This document shows positions 16,437 to 24,468 of a stretch of 64,000 nucleotides of DNA, piece after piece (the first letter of the stretch is position 1; each line of letters opens with the position of its first letter). Location of the stretch: NCBI RefSeq assembly GCF_001665395.1, contig NZ_LZSG01000047.1, positions 34,481 to 98,480 of the forward strand, in the 5' to 3' direction. The translations under genes and the position numbers were made by a program. The notes beneath the pieces were generated by a model, which was given only the letters and a program-made list of their open reading frames with translations, was not told where the DNA came from and did not search any database. The stretch comes from Mycobacterium sp. 1164966.3 (lineage in GTDB: Bacteria > Actinomycetota > Actinomycetes > Mycobacteriales > Mycobacteriaceae).

Positions 16437-16748
16437 GTGCTGCTATCACTTGGGTCGCCTTTACCGGATGATGCCGTCGCGGCAGTCCGGGGTGAGTCGG
16501 GCATGCTTGGCGGGCTGTCGGTCCCGCTCAGCTGGGGTGTCGCCGTGCCGCCCGACGACTACGACCATTGGGCTAAGGAACCCGAGACCGCTGCCAATGG
16601 CGTTGGTGCCGACTCGACGTCACGCCCCGCGGCCGGTGACGAGTGGGATGAGTGGGCACAGTGGAGCGAATGGCAAGAAAGTGCCGAACCTCGCTTCGAA
16701 TTGCCACGCACCACCAGTGTGATACCGCATTCTCCACCGGGCGGCTGA
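16437..16748 (+). CDS. Small protein with SVP motif following the PPE gene
   Basis: A 103-aa protein starting at GTG 16437, with the strong ribosome binding site GAGGAAGGGGG just upstream and 21 nt after the PPE stop. It carries GGLSVPLSW, which matches the G-x-x-S-V-P-x-x-W signature of the neighbouring PPE protein, then VAVPPDDYDHW and a Trp/Glu/Asp-rich stretch (DEWDEWAQWSEWQE). No known enzymatic motif. Co-transcription with the PPE gene and the shared motif suggest a related function, but none is established. Confidence 0.75.
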   Translation: MLLSLGSPLPDDAVAAVRGESGMLGGLSVPLSWGVAVPPDDYDHWAKEPETAANGVGADSTSRPAAGDEWDEWAQWSEWQESAEPRFELPRTTSVIPHSPPGG

Positions 16749-16755
16749 GAGTGCC

Positions 16756-16811
16756 GAGCAGACACAAAATCGCCCAATTCGCATAGGAATTAGGCGATTT
16801 TGCGTCTGCTC
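16756..16811. terminator. Bidirectional terminator, long hairpin
   Basis: Arms 16756-16774 and 16793-16811 pair over 19 positions with one mismatch (GAGCAGAC...AAAATCGCC with GGCGATTTT...GTCTGCTC), and the stem continues inside with AATTC/GAATT. It fills the gap between the convergent small SVP gene and the TPM-domain gene. Confidence 0.85.
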
Positions 16812-16818
16812 GCGCCAC

Positions 16819-18798
16819 CTAGAACCGGCCGCCGCCGCCCATGAAGCCACCTCCGGAAGAATTCCGTGACGAGCCGCCGAACGATGTCGGGCTCCAGCCG
16901 AAGCCGCCTGCGTTGAGCAGGTCGCTGATGATGATCCCGCCGATCAGCGCGCCGGTGTCATCGCCGCCGCGGCGGTTATAGGCGCGTTCGGCCGACTGCA
17001 CGTCGGCATTCGCCAGCGCCTGCACATGAGCGGCCAGAGTGGACGCCGCGTTGGCGTGGGCGATCGCCTCGGTCACATTGGTCGTTCGCATGTCGTGCGC
17101 GGCTTGCAGGTGCCGTTTCGCTTCGGCTAGTCGGGTGCGTGCCTCGGGCCCGATGCTGCCGCGGCGGGTGTCGATGTACTCCGACACCCCGCGCACCCGC
17201 GACTCCGCGGTGAACAACGCCTGCTCGAAGGAGCGGTTCAGGCGATCGGCGGCGGCCTTCTCCTCGGCCAGCGTCGCCAGTATTCGGTTGAGCTCCGCGT
17301 CAGCCTTGGTCAGCCGGACGAAGGTACCCAACGGATCCGCGGAGCCGGTGCCGCGGGCGGAGTCGACAGCCCTGGTCGCCGCATCACGTGCGGCGATCAA
17401 TTCCGCGGTGTGCGCAGACGCCAACTGCGGGTTTTCCCGCAGTTGCTCGTTGGCGTGAGCCACCGCCGTCCGGATTTCGGTCATCAGCGACGGCAGCGAA
17501 GCTACGGCGTGGCGAATGTCGGTGGCCGCGCTGTCCACGGCATCGAACAGCGAACGGGCTTGTCCGAGTGCCGATTCGGCCGCGCGAACGGCATCGACCA
17601 AGTCACTCTGTCGTCCGCTCTGCACATGCGCGGTCAGATCGCGTGCCGCGCCGATGTTCTTGTCGGCGAACGCAAGTCGTTCCTTGGCGGTGGAGACATT
17701 GCCGTCGACCGAAGTCAGTGCGGCGGCGTCGAATTCGTTGTGCAGCTCGGCAAGCCGCTGTTGGGTCGGAGTGATGCGGGCTGTCAGCTCGACGTACTGC
17801 TGGGTCAGCCCATCGAGTCGTGAGGGGGCATTGATCACCAAATCCCGCAGCTGCTCGAACGCTTCGGTCTGCGACTCCAGTTCTCGGTCGGCGCGAGCTG
17901 CAGACACGACCACCCGGGTGAGCAACTCGCGGCGCTGCGCCGGCGTCTCCGGCGTGTCGTCGTCGAGTTGTTGGCGCACCGTGAACGCTTGGGCCAGTGC
18001 GGCTTTGGCATTGCCGACCGCGTCGGTGAAAGGTACGGTGCGCTGCTCGCCGAATTCGTCGATCGCCAGTGCGAGCTCGTTGGAGCTGGTGCGCACCGCG
18101 TTGTCGACGTCCACCACCATCAACCGGGACAAGTCGTCCAAGGCTTCGAGCGGCACGGCGGCCAGCGCGTCTGCGTCGGTGGGGTCTACCCGTCGGGCCG
18201 CGGCCAGCGCCGCAGCGCGCCGGCGCCGCTTGCGATAACGCATCACGATCAGCAACACCACCACTGCGACGGCGATGACGCCCAGCGCAATCAGGGCCAG
18301 CACCCGGCCCGACGAACTCGGTGATTGGTTGAGCCCGTTGGCTGCCGCGACCGCCGCGCCACTCCAATTGCCTTCTCGCAGTGCGGGTTCGATCTGAGTG
18401 TGCCGCAGCTCGTTTACCTGATCTGTAGTGACGTTGTGTACCGCCCTGGGCACCAGAAATGCATACGCCCGGTCGGTGGTGGCGACGGCAAGAAGTGCGT
18501 CGTAACCGGCTAAGTCGCTGGTGCGATACGTGCGCGCGGCCCAGTCCTCGCCCGTCAGCTCGGAGAAATTGTCGACGTAGACCACCCAGAGCCGGATGTG
18601 GTGATTGGTGTAGAGCTTGTCGACGGCGGATTTCACCTCGGCGCGGCCGGATTCCCGCAGCGCGCCCGCATTGTCGGTGATGTAGCCCGGCAACCGGAAT
18701 GGTGGTTGCGCGCCGGCGGGTGATGCCAGCAGCAAAGTCGCAGTGAGACTCACGGTCAGCGTCGTCAGGATCACGCCGAGCAGGCGAGCAATGCGCAT
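16819..18798 (-). CDS. TPM-domain membrane protein with coiled coils
   Basis: A 659-aa protein like M. tuberculosis Rv2345. It has a signal peptide (MRIARLLGVILTTLTVSLTA ... SPAGAQ), an extracytoplasmic TPM domain (PGYITDNAGALRESGRAEV..., about 35-160), one transmembrane helix near residue 175 (VLALIALGVIAVAVVVLLIV) followed by a basic stop KRRRR, long helical regions rich in Ala/Glu/Arg, and a Gly/Ser-rich end (GGGFMGGGGRF). TPM domains occur in proteins for photosystem or membrane protein repair; the function here is unknown. Convergent with the PPE pair. Confidence 0.85.
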   Translation of the reverse strand: MRIARLLGVILTTLTVSLTATLLLASPAGAQPPFRLPGYITDNAGALRESGRAEVKSAVDKLYTNHHIRLWVVYVDNFSELTGEDWAARTYRTSDLAGYDALLAVATTDRAYAFLVPRAVHNVTTDQVNELRHTQIEPALREGNWSGAAVAAANGLNQSPSSSGRVLALIALGVIAVAVVVLLIVMRYRKRRRRAAALAAARRVDPTDADALAAVPLEALDDLSRLMVVDVDNAVRTSSNELALAIDEFGEQRTVPFTDAVGNAKAALAQAFTVRQQLDDDTPETPAQRRELLTRVVVSAARADRELESQTEAFEQLRDLVINAPSRLDGLTQQYVELTARITPTQQRLAELHNEFDAAALTSVDGNVSTAKERLAFADKNIGAARDLTAHVQSGRQSDLVDAVRAAESALGQARSLFDAVDSAATDIRHAVASLPSLMTEIRTAVAHANEQLRENPQLASAHTAELIAARDAATRAVDSARGTGSADPLGTFVRLTKADAELNRILATLAEEKAAADRLNRSFEQALFTAESRVRGVSEYIDTRRGSIGPEARTRLAEAKRHLQAAHDMRTTNVTEAIAHANAASTLAAHVQALANADVQSAERAYNRRGGDDTGALIGGIIISDLLNAGGFGWSPTSFGGSSRNSSGGGFMGGGGRF

Positions 18799-18882
18799 AG
18801 GTCAATGTAGCTCGGCAACGTTCAGGCCCTCAGCGGCTGAAGGGTGTTCCGCTCGCCGACCGCCCTGGCAGACTGTGAGTCG

Positions 18883-20151
18883 GTGACCACAAATGAGCAC
18901 GACCCCTACGACGACTTCGACCGACAGCGGCGGGTAGCCGAAGCGCCGAAGACCGCGGGTCTGCCGGGTACCCAAGGCCAGCAGCACCGCACCGACTTCG
19001 CCCGTGACCGCGCCCGGGTGCTGCACAGCGCGGCCCTGCGCCGGTTGGCCGACAAGACCCAGGTGGTCGGGCCCCGTGAGGGTGATACTCCGCGCACCAG
19101 GCTGACCCATTCGCTGGAGGTGGCCCAGATCGGACGGGGTATGGCGGTCGCACTGGGCTGCGACCTCGACCTCGTCGAACTGGCCGGGCTGGCCCACGAC
19201 ATCGGCCATCCCCCGTACGGGCATAACGGCGAGGCGGCGCTCGACGAGGTCGCTGCCCAGTGCGGCGGCTTCGAGGGCAATGCGCAGAACTTCCGCATCC
19301 TCACCAGCCTTGAGCCGAAAGTGTTTGATGCACAGGGTAATAGCGCGGGACTGAACCTGACTCGTGCAGCGCTGGATGCGGTCACCAAATACCCCTGGCT
19401 ACGCGGCCAGGGGCACCGCAAGTTCGGGTTCTACGACGACGACCGCGATGCGGCGGTGTGGATGCGACAGCAGGCTCCGCCGGATCGCACCTGCCTGGAG
19501 GCGCAGGTGATGGACTGGGCGGACGATGTCGCCTATTCGGTGCACGACGTCGAGGACGGCGTCGTCTCGGAACGTATCGATCTGCGGGTGCTCGCCGACG
19601 ACGACGAGGCGGTCGTGTTGGCCAAGCTGGGGGAGCGGGAGTACTCGTGGATGGGTTCCGACGAATTGACGGCCGCCGCTCGTCGGCTCTCGGAGCTTCC
19701 GGTGGTGGCTGCCGTCGGCAAGTACGACGCCACGCTGGCGGCATCGGTCGCACTCAAGCGGTTGACCAGTGAGTTGGTCGGCCGGTTCGTCTCCGCCTCG
19801 ATCGCCAGTACCCGCGCGGCCGCCGGCGCGGGGCCGCTGGTGCGCTACCAGGCCGACCTGCACGTCCCCGATTTGGTGCGTGCCGAGGTCGCTGTACTGA
19901 AAACCCTTGCGCTGCAATTCATTATGTCGGACCCGCGGCACCTGGAGGCTCAGTCGCGTCAGCGTGAACGCATCCATCGGGTAGCTGACTGGCTGTACGC
20001 CGGGGCCCCCCAGACGCTCGACCCGATCTTTGCCGCGGCGTTCAACGTCGCACCGGACGACGGCGCTCGGTGGCGGGTGATCGTCGACCAGATCGCGTCC
20101 TACACCGAGGGCCGGCTGGAGCGTGTCGACGCGCGCCGCGCAGACCTGTAG
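18883..20151 (+). CDS. dgt: Deoxyguanosinetriphosphate triphosphohydrolase-like protein
   Basis: A 422-aa HD-domain dNTP triphosphohydrolase, which removes triphosphate from dGTP and so affects nucleotide pools. The HD metal site is visible in RTRLTHSLEVAQIGRG and LAGLAHDIGHPPYGHNGE, with the later Asp in MDWADDVAYSVHD. I choose GTG 18883 (VTTNEHDPYDDFDRQRRV) because it matches the known mycobacterial start; an earlier GTG at 18844 adds 13 unusual residues. It precedes dnaG, as in M. tuberculosis, here with a sodC-like gene inserted between. Confidence 0.92.
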   Translation: MTTNEHDPYDDFDRQRRVAEAPKTAGLPGTQGQQHRTDFARDRARVLHSAALRRLADKTQVVGPREGDTPRTRLTHSLEVAQIGRGMAVALGCDLDLVELAGLAHDIGHPPYGHNGEAALDEVAAQCGGFEGNAQNFRILTSLEPKVFDAQGNSAGLNLTRAALDAVTKYPWLRGQGHRKFGFYDDDRDAAVWMRQQAPPDRTCLEAQVMDWADDVAYSVHDVEDGVVSERIDLRVLADDDEAVVLAKLGEREYSWMGSDELTAAARRLSELPVVAAVGKYDATLAASVALKRLTSELVGRFVSASIASTRAAAGAGPLVRYQADLHVPDLVRAEVAVLKTLALQFIMSDPRHLEAQSRQRERIHRVADWLYAGAPQTLDPIFAAAFNVAPDDGARWRVIVDQIASYTEGRLERVDARRADL

Positions 20152-20177
20152 CGAAGACCGGATGAAAGCGCAGGCGT

Positions 20178-20183
20178 TAGGCT
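20178..20183 (+). promoter_or_regulatory. Leaderless -10 element of the sodC-like gene
   Basis: TAGGCT fits TANNNT and lies 7 nt before the ATG at 20191, so transcription would begin at the start codon. Confidence 0.6.
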
Positions 20184-20190
20184 GCCAAGC

Positions 20191-20763
20191 ATGATCAGGA
20201 ACCAGGCGGTCGCCGCCCTTCTGCTGTCGCTTCCCGTCGTGGCCATGACGGCCTGCAGTTCTGCTCAAAAGCCGAGCAGCCCGGCAAGCAGCGCGCCTGC
20301 AGTCCAGAGCAGTTCGACGAAGCCGGCTGGCACGCTTTCGGCGCACCTGAAAACGGCTGAAGGCACACCCGTTGCCGATGCGACGTTCGACTTCAGCAAC
20401 GGGCTTGCCAGCGTGCGTATACAGACGGTCGCCACCGGCATTCTCGCGCCCGGTAGTCATGCGGTGCATATCCACGAGATAGGAAAATGCGAGCCCAACT
20501 CCGTTGCCCCGGAGGGCGGCCCGCCCGGCAACTTCCTGTCCGCGGGTGGGCATTACCAGGCGCCGGGGCATACCGGACAGCTGGCAAGTGGCGACCTGCC
20601 GCCCCTGGAGGTGCGCCCGGACGGCTCCGGTTCCCTGCAGACCACTACCGATGCGTTCACCAAGGACCAGCTACTGGCTGGAAAGGGGACTGCGTTGATG
20701 ATCCACGGCGTCGGTGACATGGCGATGGAACGTGTCGCATGCGGTGTAATCGGTACCAGCTGA
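20191..20763 (+). CDS. Cu-type superoxide dismutase lipoprotein (SodC-like, shortened loop)
   Basis: A 190-aa secreted lipoprotein of the Cu/Zn superoxide dismutase family, with lipobox VAMTAC (Cys22) and a Ser/Pro/Ala linker. Copper ligands are present at His93 and His95 (AVHIHE), His121 (GGHY) and His162 (MIHG); the disulfide pair is Cys100 and Cys174, and the active-site Arg171 is kept. The zinc site is incomplete (His127 and Asp135 but not the middle His), as reported for M. tuberculosis SodC. The loop between MIHGVGD and RVACGV is only a few residues, far shorter than usual. It lies between dgt and dnaG, away from the usual sodC locus. Confidence 0.85.
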   Translation: MIRNQAVAALLLSLPVVAMTACSSAQKPSSPASSAPAVQSSSTKPAGTLSAHLKTAEGTPVADATFDFSNGLASVRIQTVATGILAPGSHAVHIHEIGKCEPNSVAPEGGPPGNFLSAGGHYQAPGHTGQLASGDLPPLEVRPDGSGSLQTTTDAFTKDQLLAGKGTALMIHGVGDMAMERVACGVIGTS

Positions 20764-20778
20764 CCGTGACCGGCGCTC

Positions 20779-20784
20779 TACACT
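20779..20784 (+). promoter_or_regulatory. Leaderless -10 element of dnaG
   Basis: TACACT fits TANNNT and is followed by 6 nt and the dnaG ATG at 20791, indicating a leaderless transcript independent of the upstream gene. Confidence 0.6.
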
Positions 20785-20790
20785 AGGCCG

Positions 20791-22722
20791 ATGGCTGGCC
20801 GGATCTCCGATCGCGATATCGCCGCCATCCGCGAGCGGATCCGCATCGAGGACGTCGTCGGTGACTATGTGCAACTCCGAAGGGCCGGGGCCGACTCCCT
20901 GAAGGGACTGTGCCCATTCCACAACGAAAAGTCGCCGTCGTTCCATGTCCGCCCAAATCACGGCCATTTCCATTGCTTTGGCTGCGGTGAAGGCGGCGAC
21001 GTGTATGCGTTCGTCCAGAAGATCGAGCACGTCAGCTTCGTCGAGGCAGTCGAACTGCTCGCCGACCGCGTCGGCCACACCATCAGCTACACCGGCGCGG
21101 CCACCAGCGTGCAGCGCGACCGCGGCAGCCGCAGCCGCCTGGTCGCGGCCAACGCGGCGGCGGCGGAGTTCTATGCGGCGGCGCTGGAGTCCGACGAAGC
21201 CGCCCCGGCCCGTCAGTACCTGAAGGAGCGGAACTTCGATGCCGACGCCGCACGCCGTTTCGGGTGCGGATTCGCGCCTTCCGGCTGGGATTCGCTGACA
21301 AAGCAGCTGCAGCGCAAGGGTTTTGAGTTCAAAGAGCTGGAAGCAGCCGGTCTGTCCCGACAAGGTCGCCGCGGCCCGATCGACCGTTTTCACCGCCGCT
21401 TGCTGTGGCCCATCCGTACCGCGGCCGGCGAAGTGATCGGGTTCGGCGCACGCAGGCTGTTCGACGACGACCCGATGGAGGCCAAGTACGTCAACACTCC
21501 CGAGACGCTGCTCTACAAGAAGTCCTCGGTGATGTTCGGTATCGACTTGGCCAAACGCGACATAGCTAAAGGGCATCAGGCGGTTGTGGTCGAGGGCTAC
21601 ACCGATGTGATGGCGATGCACCTGGCCGGTGTCACCACCGCGGTCGCGTCGTGCGGCACGGCGTTCGGCGACGATCACCTGGCGATGTTGCGCAGGCTGA
21701 TGATGGACGACAGCTTCTTCCGGGGGGAGCTGATCTACGTCTTCGACGGCGACGAGGCCGGCCGTGCCGCCGCACTCAAGGCGCTCGACGGTGAACAGAA
21801 CCTGGCTGGCCAGTCTTTCGTGGCGGTAGCCCCCGACGGCATGGACCCTTGCGATTTGCGGTTGAAGTCCGGCGACGGTGCGCTGCGCGACCTGGTGGCG
21901 CGCCGGACGCCGTTGTTCGAGTTCGCCATTCGCACCGCGCTGGCCGAGATAGACCTTGACAGCGCCGAAGGCAGGGTGGCCGCGCTGCGCCGCTGCGTAC
22001 CCATCGTCGGCCAGATCAAGGACCCCACGTTGCGCGACGAGTACGCCCGGCAACTCGCCGGCTGGGTCGGATGGGCCGACGTCGCCCAGGTCATCGGCCG
22101 GGTGCGCGATGAGGCCAAGAAATCCATGCGGCCCGGGCGGGCCGGCGCCGGATCGAAATCACCCCGCCGGGTCACCCGGGAGCAGTCCGAGGTGCCGCCC
22201 GCAGCACCCACCGAAACGGCGGCTGCTCGTCCGGACCCACGTGAGCCGACCCTGTGGCCACAGCGCGAAGCGCTCAAATCGGCGCTGCAGTACCCGGCGC
22301 TGGCCGGCCCGGTGTTCGACACGCTGACCGTGGAAAGCTTCACCCACCCCGGTTACGCGGCAGTGCGGGCGGCAATCGAAGCGGCGGGCGGCACATCAGC
22401 CGGCATCACCGGCGCGCAGTGGATCGATGCGGTGCGTCGGCATACCACGACGGCACTGACCGCGGGCCTGATCAGCGAGCTGGGAGTCGAGGCCATCCAG
22501 GTCGACGACGATAAACTGCCGCGCTACATCGGCGGAGTGCTGGCCCGTCTGCAGGAGGTGTGGATGGGCCGCCAGATCGCCGAAGTCAAGTCAAAGCTGC
22601 AACGTATGTCACCGATCGAGCAAGGCGACGAATATCACGCCCTGTTCGGCGACCTGGTTGCGATGGAGGCCTACCGGCGCAGCCTGTTGGAGCAGGCCAG
22701 TGGCGACGATCTCACCGCGTGA
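20791..22722 (+). CDS. dnaG: DNA primase DnaG
   Basis: A 643-aa bacterial primase that makes RNA primers at the replication fork. The CHC2 zinc finger is CPFHNEKSPSFHV ... FHCFGCGEGGD (about residues 35-67); the TOPRIM core has VVVEGYTDVMAM and YVFDGDEAG; the C-terminal helicase-interaction region follows a Pro/Ala-rich linker around residue 470. Length and domains are normal. Its 3' end overlaps by 11 nt the convergent small membrane protein gene. Confidence 0.96.
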   Translation: MAGRISDRDIAAIRERIRIEDVVGDYVQLRRAGADSLKGLCPFHNEKSPSFHVRPNHGHFHCFGCGEGGDVYAFVQKIEHVSFVEAVELLADRVGHTISYTGAATSVQRDRGSRSRLVAANAAAAEFYAAALESDEAAPARQYLKERNFDADAARRFGCGFAPSGWDSLTKQLQRKGFEFKELEAAGLSRQGRRGPIDRFHRRLLWPIRTAAGEVIGFGARRLFDDDPMEAKYVNTPETLLYKKSSVMFGIDLAKRDIAKGHQAVVVEGYTDVMAMHLAGVTTAVASCGTAFGDDHLAMLRRLMMDDSFFRGELIYVFDGDEAGRAAALKALDGEQNLAGQSFVAVAPDGMDPCDLRLKSGDGALRDLVARRTPLFEFAIRTALAEIDLDSAEGRVAALRRCVPIVGQIKDPTLRDEYARQLAGWVGWADVAQVIGRVRDEAKKSMRPGRAGAGSKSPRRVTREQSEVPPAAPTETAAARPDPREPTLWPQREALKSALQYPALAGPVFDTLTVESFTHPGYAAVRAAIEAAGGTSAGITGAQWIDAVRRHTTTALTAGLISELGVEAIQVDDDKLPRYIGGVLARLQEVWMGRQIAEVKSKLQRMSPIEQGDEYHALFGDLVAMEAYRRSLLEQASGDDLTA

Positions 22723-22990
22723 CGTGCTGGTCGCGATAATCGGCACCGTTGGTCTGCCCGTCGACCCGCTCGACCACAGACGTCTGGTTGTCGATCTCGG
22801 CCAGCGTGACGAACCCCGCGTCGGGTGAGATCCGATTGGCGATTTTGCGACGGCCCCCCTCGATCACCGACTTGGCCACGGGACTGCCGGTGACCGCCCG
22901 ATAAGTGCCGACGATCTGCTCATATCGGCGACGACCGGCCTTGCTGCCCAGCACGTAACCGACCCCAAGCACGACGACATACCCGATCAA
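22712..22990 (-). CDS. Small membrane-anchored protein (Rv2342-like)
   Basis: A 92-aa protein with one N-terminal transmembrane segment (LIGYVVVLGVGYVLGSKAG) followed by a basic helix GRRRYEQIVGTYRAV and a hydrophilic tail with ISPDAGFVTLAEIDNQT. I choose TTG 22990 because GGGAGGG lies 6 nt upstream; the frame can be extended to 23041 but without a ribosome binding site. Function unknown. Convergent with dnaG. Confidence 0.75.
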   Translation of the reverse strand: MIGYVVVLGVGYVLGSKAGRRRYEQIVGTYRAVTGSPVAKSVIEGGRRKIANRISPDAGFVTLAEIDNQTSVVERVDGQTNGADYRDQHVTR

Positions 22991-23150
22991 AACGGTCCCT
23001 CCCGGACAAATGCGCGGATTGCTCCATACTGCCTTACGCACCGGGGTGCGCGCTTGCCGTGCCCGATGTTGGACTTGCTAGTTGGTCAAGCCAGGCCAGT
23101 ACGCTAGAGTCGTCCCGCGATCCACGCCAGCATTCGGGTGGATCGGGCGG

Positions 23151-23223
23151 TCCTCCGTAGCTCAATTGGCAGAGCGTTCGGCTGTTAACCGAAGGGTTCC
23201 TGGTTCGAGTCCAGGCGGGGGAG
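23151..23223 (+). tRNA. tRNA-Asn (GTT)
   Basis: A 73-nt cloverleaf: acceptor TCCTCCG pairs with CGGGGGA, D-arm GCTC/GAGC, anticodon GTT at 23184-23186 in loop CTGTTAA, T-arm with GGTTCGAGTCC, discriminator G. CCA is not encoded. It sits next to dnaG as in M. tuberculosis. Confidence 0.96.
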
Positions 23224-23234
23224 CAGGATGACCC

Positions 23235-23295
23235 CGCGAAAGTGCAACGACCGACCGCATTACTCGGGAAACGTGTTGCCGGTTGCACTTTCGCG
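23235..23295. repeat. Perfect 14-bp inverted repeat after tRNA-Asn
   Basis: CGCGAAAGTGCAAC (23235-23248) is exactly complementary to GTTGCACTTTCGCG (23282-23295) with a 33-nt loop, 12 nt after the tRNA. It may end the tRNA transcript or be a dispersed palindrome; there is no clear U tract. Confidence 0.7.
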
Positions 23296-23563
23296 ACGAT
23301 AGAGGTAAGCAACAGCGGCTTCGACGCGTTTCATGACCATGCGATCATGACTCACCGTACGCCTTATCGCAGAACGCGGAATACACTGCGGTGCAAAGGA
23401 TTACCCATGGAAAGGTCGCGCGGCGGACGGCCGGAACCACATCAGTCACACCAGCCCCTGCGGTGCTGGGCCGGCGATCTTGAAACCTGATAGGACCCGA
23501 TAGCGCATTTTAGAATCGTCGCCCGGTTCCGTCCCGGTACTCGAGTGACAGATGTGACGAGAC
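23296..23563. other. Intergenic stretch without a supported gene
   Basis: Together with the hairpin this is a 340-nt gap between tRNA-Asn and the DUF4395 gene. It is less GC-biased at third positions than its neighbours, and the short frames across it show no recognisable motif or ribosome binding site. I see no gene or RNA in it. Confidence 0.5.
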
Positions 23564-24016
23564 CTAGGCCACCGGTGCGCGGCGCAGTCGGGCGACGAGC
23601 GGGTACAGCTGGCAGCCCAGGCATATCCCGAACGCGGCGTTGAGGAACGCGGCGAACAACGCGAACCCGGTAGCAATCACACCGAGCAGCGGGATGGCGG
23701 CGGCAAAGCCGACCACCCCGAACGCCGCGAAGATGAACCCGACCAACTGAGCGAACTTCAGCGGCGGTACCGGCTCACGCTCGGTGACCGGTCCCAGCCG
23801 CGGCGCGACGAGCTTGCGAAACAGCACTCCGTACGGGCCGTTGCGAGGACCGCGCCAGGCGGTGACTGCGAAGACGATGGTCTGCGCGGCCAAGATCACC
23901 GCGGCCGCGGGCGCGCTGAACGCAGAGACGACCAGCGTGAGCACCAACACCGCGGTGCTGACCCAGGCGGCGAATCGCGGACCTCGTACGTCGACTTGGC
24001 CGTTGTCTGTTGACAT
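23564..24016 (-). CDS. DUF4395 membrane protein
   Basis: A 150-aa integral membrane protein with four hydrophobic segments and the conserved GICLGCQLYPL motif near the C-terminus, in which two cysteines form a C-x2-C pair. DUF4395 proteins are typically found beside thioredoxin-like genes; here one precedes it by 20 nt in the same operon. A redox role in the membrane is inferred. Last gene of the cysK1-cysE-thioredoxin-DUF4395 operon. Confidence 0.85.
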   Translation of the reverse strand: MSTDNGQVDVRGPRFAAWVSTAVLVLTLVVSAFSAPAAAVILAAQTIVFAVTAWRGPRNGPYGVLFRKLVAPRLGPVTEREPVPPLKFAQLVGFIFAAFGVVGFAAAIPLLGVIATGFALFAAFLNAAFGICLGCQLYPLVARLRRAPVA

Positions 24017-24036
24017 CTACCGCTCCTAATCGATAG

Positions 24037-24456
24037 TCAAGTCAAGAGTGGCTCTAGTGCCGTCCGCAGGTCAGCCGCCTTTGGCACGCCTGCGCTGCGA
24101 TATCGTTGCCGCCCGCCGGCATCGAAGATGAACGTGGTGGGCAGCGAGAGTACCGAAAATCGTTTAGCCGCAACTGGATTGGTATCGATATCGATCTCCA
24201 TGTGCGCCACTCCGGGCAGGTCTGTGCATACCTGGTCGACCACCCGACGCACTGAGGCGCACGGACCGCACCACGCGGCGCTGAAGTGCACCACGGTCGG
24301 CCCCACATCGGACAAACCGAGTTCCGTACTGTCGTCTTCGGGTTCGGGGCCGGTTTCCCGCAAAACCCCGGATCGTCGGTTGACCGCAACGCCAATCGCC
24401 GTGGCGCCGCCCAGTGCGGCGGCGGTTGCGATCGTGGCGGCTGCGACAATGCTCAT
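24037..24456 (-). CDS. Membrane-anchored thioredoxin-like protein
   Basis: A 139-aa protein with an N-terminal hydrophobic anchor (ATIATAAALGGATAIGVAV) and a thioredoxin domain containing VVHFSAAWCGPC (active-site CGPC) and the cis-Pro loop SLPTTFIF. It should act as a disulfide reductase at the membrane. It follows cysE by 12 nt and precedes the DUF4395 gene, so expression is probably tied to cysteine supply through the leader peptide of the operon. Confidence 0.9.
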   Translation of the reverse strand: MSIVAAATIATAAALGGATAIGVAVNRRSGVLRETGPEPEDDSTELGLSDVGPTVVHFSAAWCGPCASVRRVVDQVCTDLPGVAHMEIDIDTNPVAAKRFSVLSLPTTFIFDAGGRQRYRSAGVPKAADLRTALEPLLT

Positions 24457-24468
24457 CCGGGACCGCCT

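Noticed and set aside
23242..23490. An 82-codon frame after tRNA-Asn
   Set aside because: It starts inside the inverted repeat, has no ribosome binding site and no recognisable motif.
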